Source: Volvox africanus
Lineage: Eukaryota; Chlorophyta; Chlorophyceae; Chlamydomonadales; Volvocaceae
Length of the DNA: 64,000 nucleotides
NCBI GenBank assembly: GCA_030268105.1
Contig: BSDZ01000010.1
Coordinates: 472,001-536,000 of the forward strand
Direction: 5' to 3'
Made by a program: the position numbers and the translations under genes. This document shows positions 43,613-54,500 of the stretch, piece after piece (position 1 is the first letter of the stretch; every line of letters starts with the position of its first letter). The notes below the pieces were generated by a model that saw only the letters and a list, made by a program, of their open reading frames with translations, ran no database searches and had not been told where the DNA came from.

Positions 43613-46600
43613 GACGTGCGCGATAATCTTACACCCGCTCCACATCGTAAAACTTCTGTTTATCAGCGATCCAGATCTCGGGAACTGGTTCGATCGCTAC
43701 GGGGGCGTTAGCAGGCTCAGGGACGGGTTCCGTACCACGATACGGACGAACAAGCGATACGTGAAACGTGGGGTGAATGGTCATATCAGCGGGCAATGCA
43801 AGCTCCACAGCCACATTCCCAACCATGCGCATGACAGGATACGGACCAATCCAGCGGGGTAAGAGTTTTCTGGATCCGTTGGCCAAGGAACGCAAGTTCT
43901 TGGTGCTTAGCAACATGAGTTGCCCTTCCGAAAACGTCACATCCTGCTTGGATTTGTTGTAATATTCCGTCGTTCGTTGCTGTGCCGCGTCCAAACACGA
44001 CTTCACGTCTGTGATTCGGGACATAAAAGACTTGGCAAAAAGTTTAGCAGCAGGCACGTTCACTTCCAACTCACGCCACACGGGTAGCGCGGAATGAAAC
44101 CCGTAGTTAAGAAAGAACGGACTTTTGCCTGTAGAGCGGTTAACAGCGTTGTTAAGCGCAAATTCTGCCGCAGTCAAATACGTATCCCAAACGAGTGGTG
44201 TGCGACCAGCATAATTGCGCAACATATCACCCAACGTGCGGTTTGTGCGTTCGGTTTGACCATCAGTCTGCGGGTGGTACGCTGTGCTCAGGTTGACGCG
44301 CATGCCAACTAGTTTGCAGAGCGCTTCCCAAAACTTAGACGTGAACTGCCCACCGCGGTCCGAAATCACATTTTTGGGAACCCCGTGTAACCAAACCACA
44401 TTGTCGAAAAACAAGTGTGCGGTTTGCTCAGCCGTGCAGGATGATGTGCATGGTGCTAGGTGAACCATCTTAGTCAGACGATCAACCATTACGAACACTG
44501 CATCGTATCCCCCCTCAGTTTTGGGCAGCGCGACTACGAAGTCCATGGAAACACTTTCCCAAGGTGCATCCGGGACAGGCAACGGTTGCAAAAACCCATG
44601 GCCCTTACCGGACAAAGCCTTATTGCGCTGGCACAGACTGCATGTCTGGACAAAGTTCGCCGCATCGTTAGCCAAACGAGGCCACCAAAAGGAACGTTGC
44701 ACCAAGTCGATCAATCGCTTGCTACCAGGGTGTCCTGCTAACGGGTCCTCGTGGAACCACGCAAGGATGTCGTAGTGTAGCGCGTCGTCGTTCGGAACGA
44801 CGATTTGCGTAGCTGCACCCTCCGTCCGTAGCCAAAGGCCATTCTGCTTGCGAAGGTTTTCTACATTAGCCGGCTCCGAGAACCAGGCGTCTGCGTTGTA
44901 GGCAACCTTCAACCGCTCCGCGAGGTCCGTCGCGATCGGTACCTCCTCGCTATGCGGCCGCACGACGGGCGCTGCTAAAATTGCAGCGTGTAGCGACGGA
45001 TGTCGACTGAGAGCATCGGCAATATTCAATTTACCAGAAATATACTCCCAGGTGCAGTTGAACCTAGCTAGATATTCCATCCACCTAGCTTGACGGCGGT
45101 TCAACGTCGGAACGCTTTGCAAAAACGTTAGGGGCTTGTGGTCAGTCTTTAAAGTAAACGGGCGTCCCTCGAGGTAACAGCGCCATTCCTTTAAAGCATG
45201 CAGCACGGCCAGAAGCTCCTGTTCCCCGGTGGTGTAGCGAATCTCCGCACCAGAAAACTTCTTACTTGTGAAGGCAATCGGTCGCCCTTCCTGTAACAAT
45301 ACAGCGCCGCTTCCAAATATTGAGGCATCAGACACTACCTCAACACGAAATGGCAATGAGTAATCAGGGAATGCAAGGGTGACATCTTTGGCAACGATTC
45401 GTTTGAGCTCTTCGAATGCCCGCTGGCATTGCGACGTCCACGACTCGAGCGAAACGAAAACGCCTTTGCGAGTTAAGTTAGTAAGCGGGGCCGCAATGAT
45501 GGAATATTTTTCAATGAACTTTCGGAAATAATTGGTCAAGCCAAGGAACTTACGCAGCTCCGTGAGGTTCTGAGGCACGGGCCAATCGCGAACCACGGCG
45601 ACCTTCCGCGGGTCCATCTTCACACCGGTGGCCGACATAATGTGGCCCAAATATTCCACCTGAGGCTGCGCCCAAAAGCATTTGGCGTGTTTAGCAAACA
45701 ATTGCTCCCGCCTCATAACGTTGAGCACGAGCCGAAGATGCTCCAAGTGCTCCTCGCGCGTCTTAGAATATACCAAGATGTCATCCAGGTAGCAAACAAC
45801 GAACCTGTCGATAAACAGCCTAAACATTCGGTCCATAACCGCCTGAAACGTCGCAGGGGCATTCGTCAAACCAAACGATAGGACCGTATACTCAAAGTGA
45901 CCGAAGGGCGTCCGAAAAGCGGTTTTCGGGATATCAGAGGCAGCGATGCGAATCTGATTGTAGCCCTGTTGTAAGTCAATTGAGGAAAAATAAGCCGAGC
46001 CCTTCAGCTTATCCAACAGGTCGTCGACGCGTGGCAAAGGGTAGCGATTTTTCACCGTATTCGCATTCAACCCCCGGTAATCGATGCACATGCGCAAGGT
46101 CCCATCCTTCTTACCGACAAACAAAATCGGTGCAGAATACGGGGATGTGCTGGGGCGTATCATACCCTTCGCGAGCAAATCCATCACCTGGCGCTTCACC
46201 TCGTCCAGTTCCAATGGACTCAACCTGTACATTGGCCGGGCCGTAGGCTGCGCTCCAGGCATGAGAGGGATTGTGTGATCAACAGGACGCATAGGTGGTA
46301 GGCCAGGGATATCTTTAAAGACGTCCTCATACTGCGACAGTAGGGCCTCAACCTCAGGATCTGGAGAAATCTGCGCAGTGGTGACACAACAGCTCACCTG
46401 CGGCCTTAAAAGCAGTCCGTGGGCACCCTTCCGTAACAAACGGACGGCCTCCTTACGCCCGACTAGCTCTGGTTCGATTCGCGTGGCCATTGCGGTCACA
46501 GTGAAATTAACCATAGGCACCGCCTCAGCTTCGCCCTCCTTTGGTGCGACATGTTCGAACGACAGGAAAGGTACCTTAATCGACAGAGTACCCTTGCACA

Positions 46601-47521
46601 TATGCAGGGTTGCGGTCTCCATGTCGATGCGCGCGCAGTACTGTCGTAATGTCGACGACCCCATTATGTACGGTGCAGTCTCTGCTAAGCCCTGCAGCAC
46701 GTACGGCCGGGTCACAACACGCAAAGGGCCTATCGATAGGCTAAGGGTAATCCTGCCCACGATGGGATGCTTACCCCCGTCAGCAAGGGTAACCTGTGGA
46801 CAATCAGACGACTCTGGGGACAACCCCAGCGCATTCACCTCTGCGACAGAGATGAAGTCGTCGCTGGCACCGGTGTCAACAAGTGCCTTCAGAGTACGGC
46901 CATTCAAACCGATCTGAACCACAGGGACACGGTTATCTACGAGCGACTGCCCAGCAGACAACCAGACTGCCCAGTGCACTTAGGGCGGGTCCGTAACCTA
47001 CGGCACCCCCGTCAGGAGCTTCGTACCAAACGTCAACCGAGTAGGATGTGCTTGGCCACGGAGCCAGCGTACCCTCCCGATCCACACCATTAAACAAAAC
47101 GGTGCCCGGCTCGAACCGGTGGACATGCCGCATACCCCTTAACGATGCCTCTGCCTTGCACCGACAGAAAGCGGGGAGTAAAACACATGCGGCGGTGCCT
47201 GGATATTGACGCCTACACCTCCTGTATATGGCCAACTGTTCCGACATCTCACGCAGAGACGAGGGGATGAACAAAATCACGTGGTTAGACAGATCGATAG
47301 ACGACAGGGGACGGCGAGGTGTAAACAAATTACACAACGGGTCGAAGCAGAGAAGTCCCGTGCGTCCGTCAAGCGTGATGCATCGCGCAATGACTCGCTC
47401 GATGTGTCCAAGTACACAAGGCAACAATGCCTTAACGGCTGGCCGTAAGGATGACCACCGACCACGCGTTAGTTCAGAAATCCCAGGTGGTGCCCCCCTC
47501 CGCAGGAACCCGGGCAAGCCC
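43613..47521 (-). pseudogene. pol of left-inner copy
   Basis: A long open stretch covers protease, RT (YLDD), RNase H and full integrase to a TAA (43629-43631) at the chromodomain start, which is shared with the right-inner copy. Near 46963 a 10-base templated insertion (CAGACTGCCC, copied from nearby sequence) shifts the frame between the N-terminal part (47541-46933) and the rest (46979-43629). One extra G after the gag stop puts pol out of the gag frame. Confidence 0.9.
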
Positions 47522-48757
47522 CTATTTCGGCTGAGGTACAAACGGCGGCATTAGAGGGCAATCCTTCGTGGAATGGCTCTCCGCACACCGTAGACAAACG
47601 TTGGCCAATTTCCGACGCTCGAATTCAGAACGATTGCAATTCCATTTTGGCATATACGTGTCGTCCGTGTGAGTCCGCTTCGCATTGGGGTCGGAACGCT
47701 GTGCGGCTGCCGTCGACGGCGCACCACCACGCTTCCTGTTTTTAGCCGGGTCCGAGCTCGGACCTGCTCCTCCTGACCCACGGACACCCGAGCTAGCGCC
47801 CCCGCGCGCCTGGCGTTGCCGGTTGCTGCGTCGCGTCGTGGCAATAGGCGTGGGGCGGGTCGCTCCGAAGTCCTGGTCGAGAGCTACGGCTTCCCCAAGC
47901 GGATCCTGCACTTGCACGGCATTTGCACGAGGGGCAGACTTGACTTCTTCCTCACCGGCAAGGAGTCGTATCTCCGTGCCCTTAGCAAAAACGACCAAAG
48001 CATCGTACGACTTGATCTGCGCTCCAACCAAGTCAGTAGCGCACCATTTCGCCAAAATTTTCGTCAGGCCTCGCCTAAACCAAAAGACACGCTCGGATTC
48101 AGTGAGGTCAGCAATGGGAGTCACAAGTGCTTCGAAGCGTGACTGGTACGCAGGTACATTTTCATCCCGACGCATGTGGTAGCTACCGGCTGCCAAAACC
48201 TTACGAGCTTCCACATCGCGTGCTTGAACCTCAGTAGCGAACCGTGCGAGCAAAGCGGCGACCAACTCGTCAAAAGTATAGTTGCCCCGGGCGTTGGTCC
48301 AATTGCGATACCAGTCCTTCGCTGAGCCCTCGAGGGTGTTACCAACGAAGAGACACCTGATACCGTCATTATTGCCACCATGAACAGCCTGGAGATACTT
48401 TTTAGCGTCACGCACGTACGCACGAGTTGCATCGGCTATGCTATGCCCTGGTGTCTTGTCGGTCAGCGAAATATTGAGCCTAGGAACGGGAATCGACAAT
48501 CTCATCACCTCAGGGATGTCATCATGCCCTCGAGCTTGAGGTAATGGCAGAACCCTTGGTCCAGCAGTGTTGTCCATATTCGTGTTCACTGCTGAATGCG
48601 GCACAATTAAGTGAGCAGGGGTCTGAAGGAAAAGGGGCTCTTGAGTGGCTCGCGCGCCAACAGTCTCAAGACCTCTATCCGGTGCTCTAGCAGCCACAAC
48701 AAAATCGGGTTGGCTAGCTAGGCTAGTGTGCGGCGTATCGTCGTGTTCCGCGGACAT
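47522..48757 (-). CDS. Gag of left-inner copy
   Basis: Intact 411 codons, nearly identical to the right-inner Gag (for example GGNNDG in place of GGDNDG). Capsid-type core and CLRCAESHSTKDC knuckle as in element 1. Confidence 0.9.
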   Translation of the reverse strand: MSAEHDDTPHTSLASQPDFVVAARAPDRGLETVGARATQEPLFLQTPAHLIVPHSAVNTNMDNTAGPRVLPLPQARGHDDIPEVMRLSIPVPRLNISLTDKTPGHSIADATRAYVRDAKKYLQAVHGGNNDGIRCLFVGNTLEGSAKDWYRNWTNARGNYTFDELVAALLARFATEVQARDVEARKVLAAGSYHMRRDENVPAYQSRFEALVTPIADLTESERVFWFRRGLTKILAKWCATDLVGAQIKSYDALVVFAKGTEIRLLAGEEEVKSAPRANAVQVQDPLGEAVALDQDFGATRPTPIATTRRSNRQRQARGGASSGVRGSGGAGPSSDPAKNRKRGGAPSTAAAQRSDPNAKRTHTDDTYMPKWNCNRSEFERRKLANVCLRCAESHSTKDCPLMPPFVPQPK

Positions 48758-49156
48758 GGAGCACGAAACGATACCCTAGGTTTGCGTAATAGAAGCTGAC
48801 TTCTATCGCAAAGGCAAGAGTACAAAGCGATTCGGTGAGCCTACCGACAGTACTCTTGAGAAGATTCGGTAAACTCAGCAAGTACTTGCCCAGCTGAGTC
48901 CTGATCTCCGTAGTTTTGGCAATGAGAGTCGCCAACTGGTCCGGACGAAAGCCGGTCTCAGTCGCCGCGGCAAGCAATGCCGGTGCACTGAGATTACCTG
49001 CGACTCAGAGCGTACACTTACACAACAAGTGCAGCAATCTAAGTAAAAGCAATTTAACAATTACAAACCGGAAGCGGCGGCGTCCAAAACGGTGCGGCCT
49101 AGATCTTCGGCAAAAGTATCTAGCGGTCCTCGTGGTTCGTCGCTGGAACTCGCCAT
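48723..49156 (-). CDS. ORF0 of left-inner copy
   Basis: Exon 1 49156-49065, putative intron 49064-48988, exon 2 48987-48723. The frame is open only when spliced. 118 codons. Confidence 0.55.
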
Positions 49157-49223
49157 AGAAAGAACCTACTTCCGATTAGACAAAGAGAGACAGTTAGGCA
49201 ACGAACCTGTCTCGATACCAAAT

Positions 49224-49677
49224 TGTTGTACCTCTCGTTCGCGTTTGCTCATAAGTATCTGCACGTCTGGAGACTTTCGACACCGATGCGCGAGCACTTG
49301 CAAGTACAGCAAGGCAAGTGAGAGCAAACAGAGACAGCGGAAGACTTCAAGATGAAGAGAGATATAACTTACAGTCTTACAGATCGGAACGATGCAATGG
49401 ACGAAATCGCCGTCAGCGCCGGAAGCAAGCAATCATCACGCGGCGGTGATTAGCGAAGTTCAGGCTTAGCTCGGGCTAAGTAGAATAACGTATAGCAATA
49501 GTAATGTAGAACACACAAGTGTTCTCCGGTATCGAATGTCTTATCTTGCTTAGCCGTCCTCGCATCTGTTATACTCGCAGCATCGCAATGCCGTACGATT
49601 CACATCAGGAGGCCGATCCTAGATGTGACAACCCTACTGCGTATAGGCGATGTCTACGCACAACAACGTATAAGCCT
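49224..49677 (-). repeat. partial 5' LTR next to the palindrome centre
   Basis: The inner 454 bp of the LTR, cut at GTATAAGCCTT. The primer site GTCTCGATACCA (49209-49220) is intact. Confidence 0.92.
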
Positions 49678-49687
49678 TAGGGTTTTT
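49351..49687. other. palindrome spacer and junction
   Basis: Unpaired between the arms. Most of it is LTR sequence present only on the left side. The junction itself, about 49677-49688, reads CCTTAGGGTTTTTTTGAAG: the left LTR ends at GCCTT and the right LTR begins at TTGAAGTC, with AGGGTTTTT between matching neither, resembling a telomere-type TTTTAGGG unit. Confidence 0.85.
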
Positions 49688-49814
49688 TTGAAGTCTTCCG
49701 CTGTCTCTGTTTGCTCGCGCTTGCCTTGCTGTACTTGCAAGTGCTCGCGCATCGGTGTCGAAAGTCTCCAGACGTGCAGATACTTATGAGCAAACGCGAA
49801 CGAGAGGTACAACA
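49688..49814 (+). repeat. 5' LTR remnant of right-inner copy
   Basis: The last 127 bp of the LTR (TTGAAGTCTTCC... to CAACA). The PBS TGGTATCGAGAC follows at 49818-49829. Confidence 0.92.
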
Positions 49815-49881
49815 ATTTGGTATCGAGACAGGTTCGTTGCCTAACTGTCTCTCTTTGTCTAATCGGAAGTAGGTTCTTTCT

Positions 49882-50315
49882 ATGGCGAGTTCCAGCGACG
49901 AACCACGAGGACCGCTAGATACTTTTGCCGAAGATCTAGGCCGCACCGTTTTGGACGCCGCCGCTTCCGGTTTGTAATTGTTAAATTGCTTTTACTTAGA
50001 TTGCTGCACTTGTTGTGTAAGTGTACGCTCTGAGTCGCAGGTAATCTCAGTGCACCGGCATTGCTTGCCGCGGCGACTGAGACCGGCTTTCGTCCGGACC
50101 AGTTGGCGACTCTCATTGCCAAAACTACGGAGATCAGGACTCAGCTGGGCAAGTACTTGCTGAGTTTACCGAATCTTCTCAAGAGTACTGTCGGTAGGCT
50201 CACCGAATCGCTTTGTACTCTTGCCTTTGCGATAGAAGTCGGCTTCTATTACGCAAACCTAGGGTATCGTTTCGTGCTCCATGTCCGCGGAACACGACGA
50301 TACGCCGCACACTAG
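49882..50315 (+). CDS. ORF0 of right-inner copy
   Basis: Exon 1 49882-49973, putative 77-nt intron 49974-50050 (donor TTT|GTAATT, acceptor AATCTCAG|TGC), exon 2 50051-50315; 118 codons. The joined protein runs MASSSDEPRG..., VLDAAASGFAPALLAAATE, ETGFRPDQLATLIAKTTEI, STVGRLTESLCTLAFAIEV and a basic tail RGTRRYAAH. Exon 2 overlaps the gag ATG by 35 nt. No homologous family is recognised. Confidence 0.58.
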
Positions 50316-51516
50316 CCTAGCTAGCCAACCCGATTTTGTTGTGGCTGCTAGAGCACCGGATAGAGGTCTTGAGACTGTTGGCGCGCGAGCCACTCAAGAG
50401 CCCCTTTTCCTTCAGACCCCTGCTCACTTAATTGTGCCGCATTCAGCAGTGAACACGAATATGGACAACACTGCTGGACCAAGGGTTCTGCCATTACCTC
50501 AAGCTCGAGGGCATGATGACATCCCTGAGGTGATGAGATTGTCGATTCCCGTTCCTAGGCTCAATATTTCGCTGACCGACAAGACACCAGGGCATAGCAT
50601 AGCCGATGCAACTCGTGCGTACGTGCGTGACGCTAAAAAGTATCTCCAGGCTGTTCATGGTGGCGATAATGACGGTATCAGGTGTCTCTTCGTTGGTAAC
50701 ACCCTCGAGGGCTCAGCGAAGGACTGGTATCGCAATTGGACCAACGCCCGGGGCAACTATACTTTTGACGAGTTGGTCGCCGCTTTGCTCGCACGATTCG
50801 CTACTGAGGTTCAAGCACGCGATGTGGAAGCTCGTAAGGTTTTGGCAGCCGGTAGCTACCACATGCGTCGGGATGAAAATGTACCTGCGTACCAGTCACG
50901 CTTCGAAGCACTTGTGACTCCCATTGCTGACCTCACTGAATCCGAGCGTGTCTTTTGGTTTAGGCGAGGCCTGACGAAAATTTTGGCGAAATGGTGCGCT
51001 ACTGACTTGGTTGGAGCGCAGATCAAGTCGTACGATGCTTTGGTCGTTTTTGCTAAGGGCACGGAGATACGACTCCTTGCCGGTGAGGAAGAAGTCAAGT
51101 CTGCCCCTCGTGCAAATGCCGTGCAAGTGCAGGATCCGCTTGGGGAAGCCGTAGCTCTCGACCAGGACTTCGGAGCGACCCGCCCCACGCCTATTGCCGC
51201 GACGCGACGCAGCAACCGGCAACGCCAGGCGCGCGGGGGCGCTAGCTCGGGTGTCCGTGGGTCAGGAGGAGCAGGTCCGAGCTCGGACCCGGCTAAAAAC
51301 AGGAAGCGTGGTGGTGCGCCGTCGACGGCAGCCGCACAGCGTTCCGACCCCAATGCGAAGCGGACTCACACGGACGACACGTATATGCCAAAATGGAATT
51401 GCAATCGTTCTGAATTCGAGCGTCGGAAATTGGCCAACGTTTGTCTACGGTGTGCGGAGAGCCATTCCACGAAGGATTGCCCTCTAATGCCGCCGTTTGT
51501 ACCTCAGCCGAAATAG
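50281..51516 (+). CDS. Gag of right-inner copy
   Basis: Intact 411 residues. Capsid-type domain about 115-230, basic Gly/Ser/Arg stretch about 305-345, knuckle CLRCAESHSTKDC at 388-400 with CX2CX3HX4C spacing. Stop context AAA-UAG-GGG. Confidence 0.92.
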   Translation: MSAEHDDTPHTSLASQPDFVVAARAPDRGLETVGARATQEPLFLQTPAHLIVPHSAVNTNMDNTAGPRVLPLPQARGHDDIPEVMRLSIPVPRLNISLTDKTPGHSIADATRAYVRDAKKYLQAVHGGDNDGIRCLFVGNTLEGSAKDWYRNWTNARGNYTFDELVAALLARFATEVQARDVEARKVLAAGSYHMRRDENVPAYQSRFEALVTPIADLTESERVFWFRRGLTKILAKWCATDLVGAQIKSYDALVVFAKGTEIRLLAGEEEVKSAPRANAVQVQDPLGEAVALDQDFGATRPTPIAATRRSNRQRQARGGASSGVRGSGGAGPSSDPAKNRKRGGAPSTAAAQRSDPNAKRTHTDDTYMPKWNCNRSEFERRKLANVCLRCAESHSTKDCPLMPPFVPQPK

Positions 51517-54500
51517 GGGCTTGCCCGGGTTCCTGCGGAGGGGGGCACCACCCAGGATTTCTGAACTAACGCGTGGTCGGTGGTCATCCTTACGGCCAGC
51601 CGTTAAGGCATTGTTGCCTTGTGTACTTGGACACATCGAGCGAGTCATTGCGCGACGCATCATGCTTGACGGACGCACGGGACTTCTCTGCTTCGACCCG
51701 TTGTGTAATTTGTTTACACCTCACCGTCCCCTGTCGTCTATCGATCTGTCTAACCACGTGATTTTGTTCATCCCCTCGTCTCTGCGTGAGATGTCGGAAC
51801 AGTTGGCCATATACAGGAGGTGTAGGCGTCAATATCCAGGCACCGCCGCATGTGTTTTACTCCCCGCTTTCTGTCGGTGCAAGGCAGAGGCATCGTTAAG
51901 GGGTATGCGGCATGTCCACCGGTTCGAGCCGGGCACCGTTTTGTTTAATGGTGTGGATCGGGAGGGTACGCTGGCTCCGTGGCCAGGCACATCCTACTCG
52001 GTTGACGTTTGGTACGAAGCTCCTGACGGGGGTGCCGTAGGTTACGGACCCGCCCTAAGTGCACTGACGTTGTCTGCTGGGCAGTCGCTCGTAGATAACC
52101 GTGTCCCTGTGGTTCAGATCGGTTTGAATGGCCGTACTCTGAAGGCACTTGTTGACACCGGTGCCAGCGACGACTTCATCTCTGTCGCAGAGGTGAATGC
52201 GCTGGGGTTGTCCCCAGAGTCGTCTGATTGTCCACAGGTTACCCTTGCTGACGGGGGTAAGCATCCCATCGTGGGCAGGATTACCCTTAGCCTATCGATA
52301 GGCCCTTTGCGTGTTGTGACCCGGCCGTACGTGCTGCAGGGCTTAGCAGAGACTGCACCGTACATAATGGGGTCGTCGACATTACGACAGTACCGCGCGC
52401 GCATCGACATGGAGACCGCAACCCTGCATATGTGCAAGGGTACTCTGTCGATTAAGGTACCTTTCCTGTCGTTCGAACATGTCACACCAAAGGAGGGCGA
52501 AACTGAGGCGGTGCCTATGGTTAATTTCGCTGTGACCGCAATGGCCGCGCGAATCGAACCAGAGCTAGTCGGGCGTAAGGAGGCCGTCCGTTTGTTACGG
52601 AAGGGTGCCCACGGACTGCTTTTAAGGCCGCAGGTGAGCTGTTGTGTCACCACTGCGCAGATTTCTCCAGATCCTGAGGTTGAGGCCCTACTGTCGCAGT
52701 ATGAGGACGTCTTTAAAGATATCCCTGGCCTACCACCTATGCGTCCTGTTGATCACACAATCCCTCTCATGCCTGGAGCGCAGCCTACGGCCCGGCCAAT
52801 GTACAGGTTGAGTCCATTGGAGCTGGACGAGGTGAAGCGCCAGGTGACGGATTTGCTCGCGAAGGGTATGATACGCCCCAGCACATCCCCGTATTCTGCA
52901 CCGATTTTGTTTGTCGGTAAGAAGGATAAGACCTTGCGCATGTGCATCGATTACCGGGGGTTGAATGCGAATACGGTGAAAAATCGCTACCCTTTGCCAC
53001 GCGTCGACGACCTGTTGGATAAGCTGAAGGGCTCGGCTTATTTTTCCTCAATTGACTTACAACAGGGCTACAATCAGATTCGCATCGCTGCCTCTGATAT
53101 CCCGAAAACCGCTTTTCGGACGCCCTTCGGTCACTTCGAGTATACGGTCCTATCGTTTGGTTTGACTAATGCCCCTGCGACGTTTCAGGCGGTTATGGAC
53201 CGCATGTTTAGGCTGTTTATCGACAGGTTCGTTGTTTGCTACCTGGATGACATCTTGGTATATTCTAAGACGCGCGAGGAGCACTTGGAGCATCTTCGGC
53301 TCGTGCTCGACGTTATGAGGCGGGAGCAATTGTTTGCTAAACGCGCCAAATGCTTTTGGGCGCAGCCTCAGGTGGAATATTTGGGCCACATTATGTCGGC
53401 CACCGGTGTGAAGATGGACCCGCGGAAGGTCGCCGTGGTTCGCGATTGGCCCGTGCCTCAGAACCTCACGGAGCTGCGTAAGTTCCTTGGCTTGACCAAT
53501 TATTTCCGAAAGTTCATTGAAAAATATTCCATCATTGCGGCCCCGCTTACTAACTTAACTTGCAAAGGCGTTTTTGTTTCGCTCGAGTCGTGGACGTCGC
53601 AATGCCAGCGGGCATTCGAAGAGCTCAAACGAATCGTTGCCAAAGATGTCACCCTTGCATTCCCTGATTACTCGTTGCCATTTCGTGTTGAGGTAGTGTC
53701 TGATGCCTCAATATTTGGAAGCGGCGCTGTATTGTTACAGGAAGGGCGACCGATTGCCTTCACGAGTAAGAAGTTTTCTGGTGCGGAGATTCGCTACACC
53801 ACCGGGGAACAGGAGCTTCTGGCCGTGCTGCATGCTTTAAAGGAATGGCGCTGTTACCTCGAGGGACGCCCGTTTACTTTAAAGACTGACCACAAGCCCC
53901 TAACGTTTTTGCAAAGCGTTCCGACGTTGAACCGCCGTCAAGCTAGGTGGATGGAATATCTAGCTAGGTTCGACTGCACCTGGGAGTATATTTCTGGTAA
54001 ATTGAATATTGCCGATGCTCTCAGTCGACATCCGTCGCTACACGCTGCAATTTTAGCAGCGCCCGTCGTGCGGCCGCGTAGCGAGGAGGTACCGATCGCG
54101 ACGGACCTCGCGGAGCGGTTGAAGGTTGCCTACAACGCAGACGCCTGGTTTGCGGACCCGGCTAATGTAGAAAACCTTCGCAAGCAGAATGGCCTTTGGC
54201 TACGGACGGAGGGTGCAGCTACACAAATCGTCGTTCCGAACGACGACGCGCTACGCTACGACATCCTTGCGTGGTTCCACGAGGACCCGTTAGCAGGACA
54301 CCCTGGTAGCAAGCGATTGATTGACTTGGTGCAACGTTCCTTTTGGTGGCCTTGTTTGGCTAACGATGCGGCGAACTTTGTCCAGACATGCAGTCTGTGC
54401 CAGCGCAATAAGGCTTTGTCTGGTAAGGGCCATGGGTTGTTGCAACCGTTGCCTGTCCCGGATGCGCCTTGGGAAAGTGTTTCCATGGACTTCGTAGTCG

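Larger units (their letters stand above)
43613..49677 (-). mobile_element. left-inner gypsy chromovirus copy, both ends truncated
   Basis: Inverted relative to the left-outer copy. It retains ORF0, gag and pol to the start of the chromodomain. The 3' LTR, polypurine tract and chromodomain are missing at 43611-43613, and its 5' LTR keeps only 454 bp (49224-49677) next to the palindrome centre. Confidence 0.95.
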
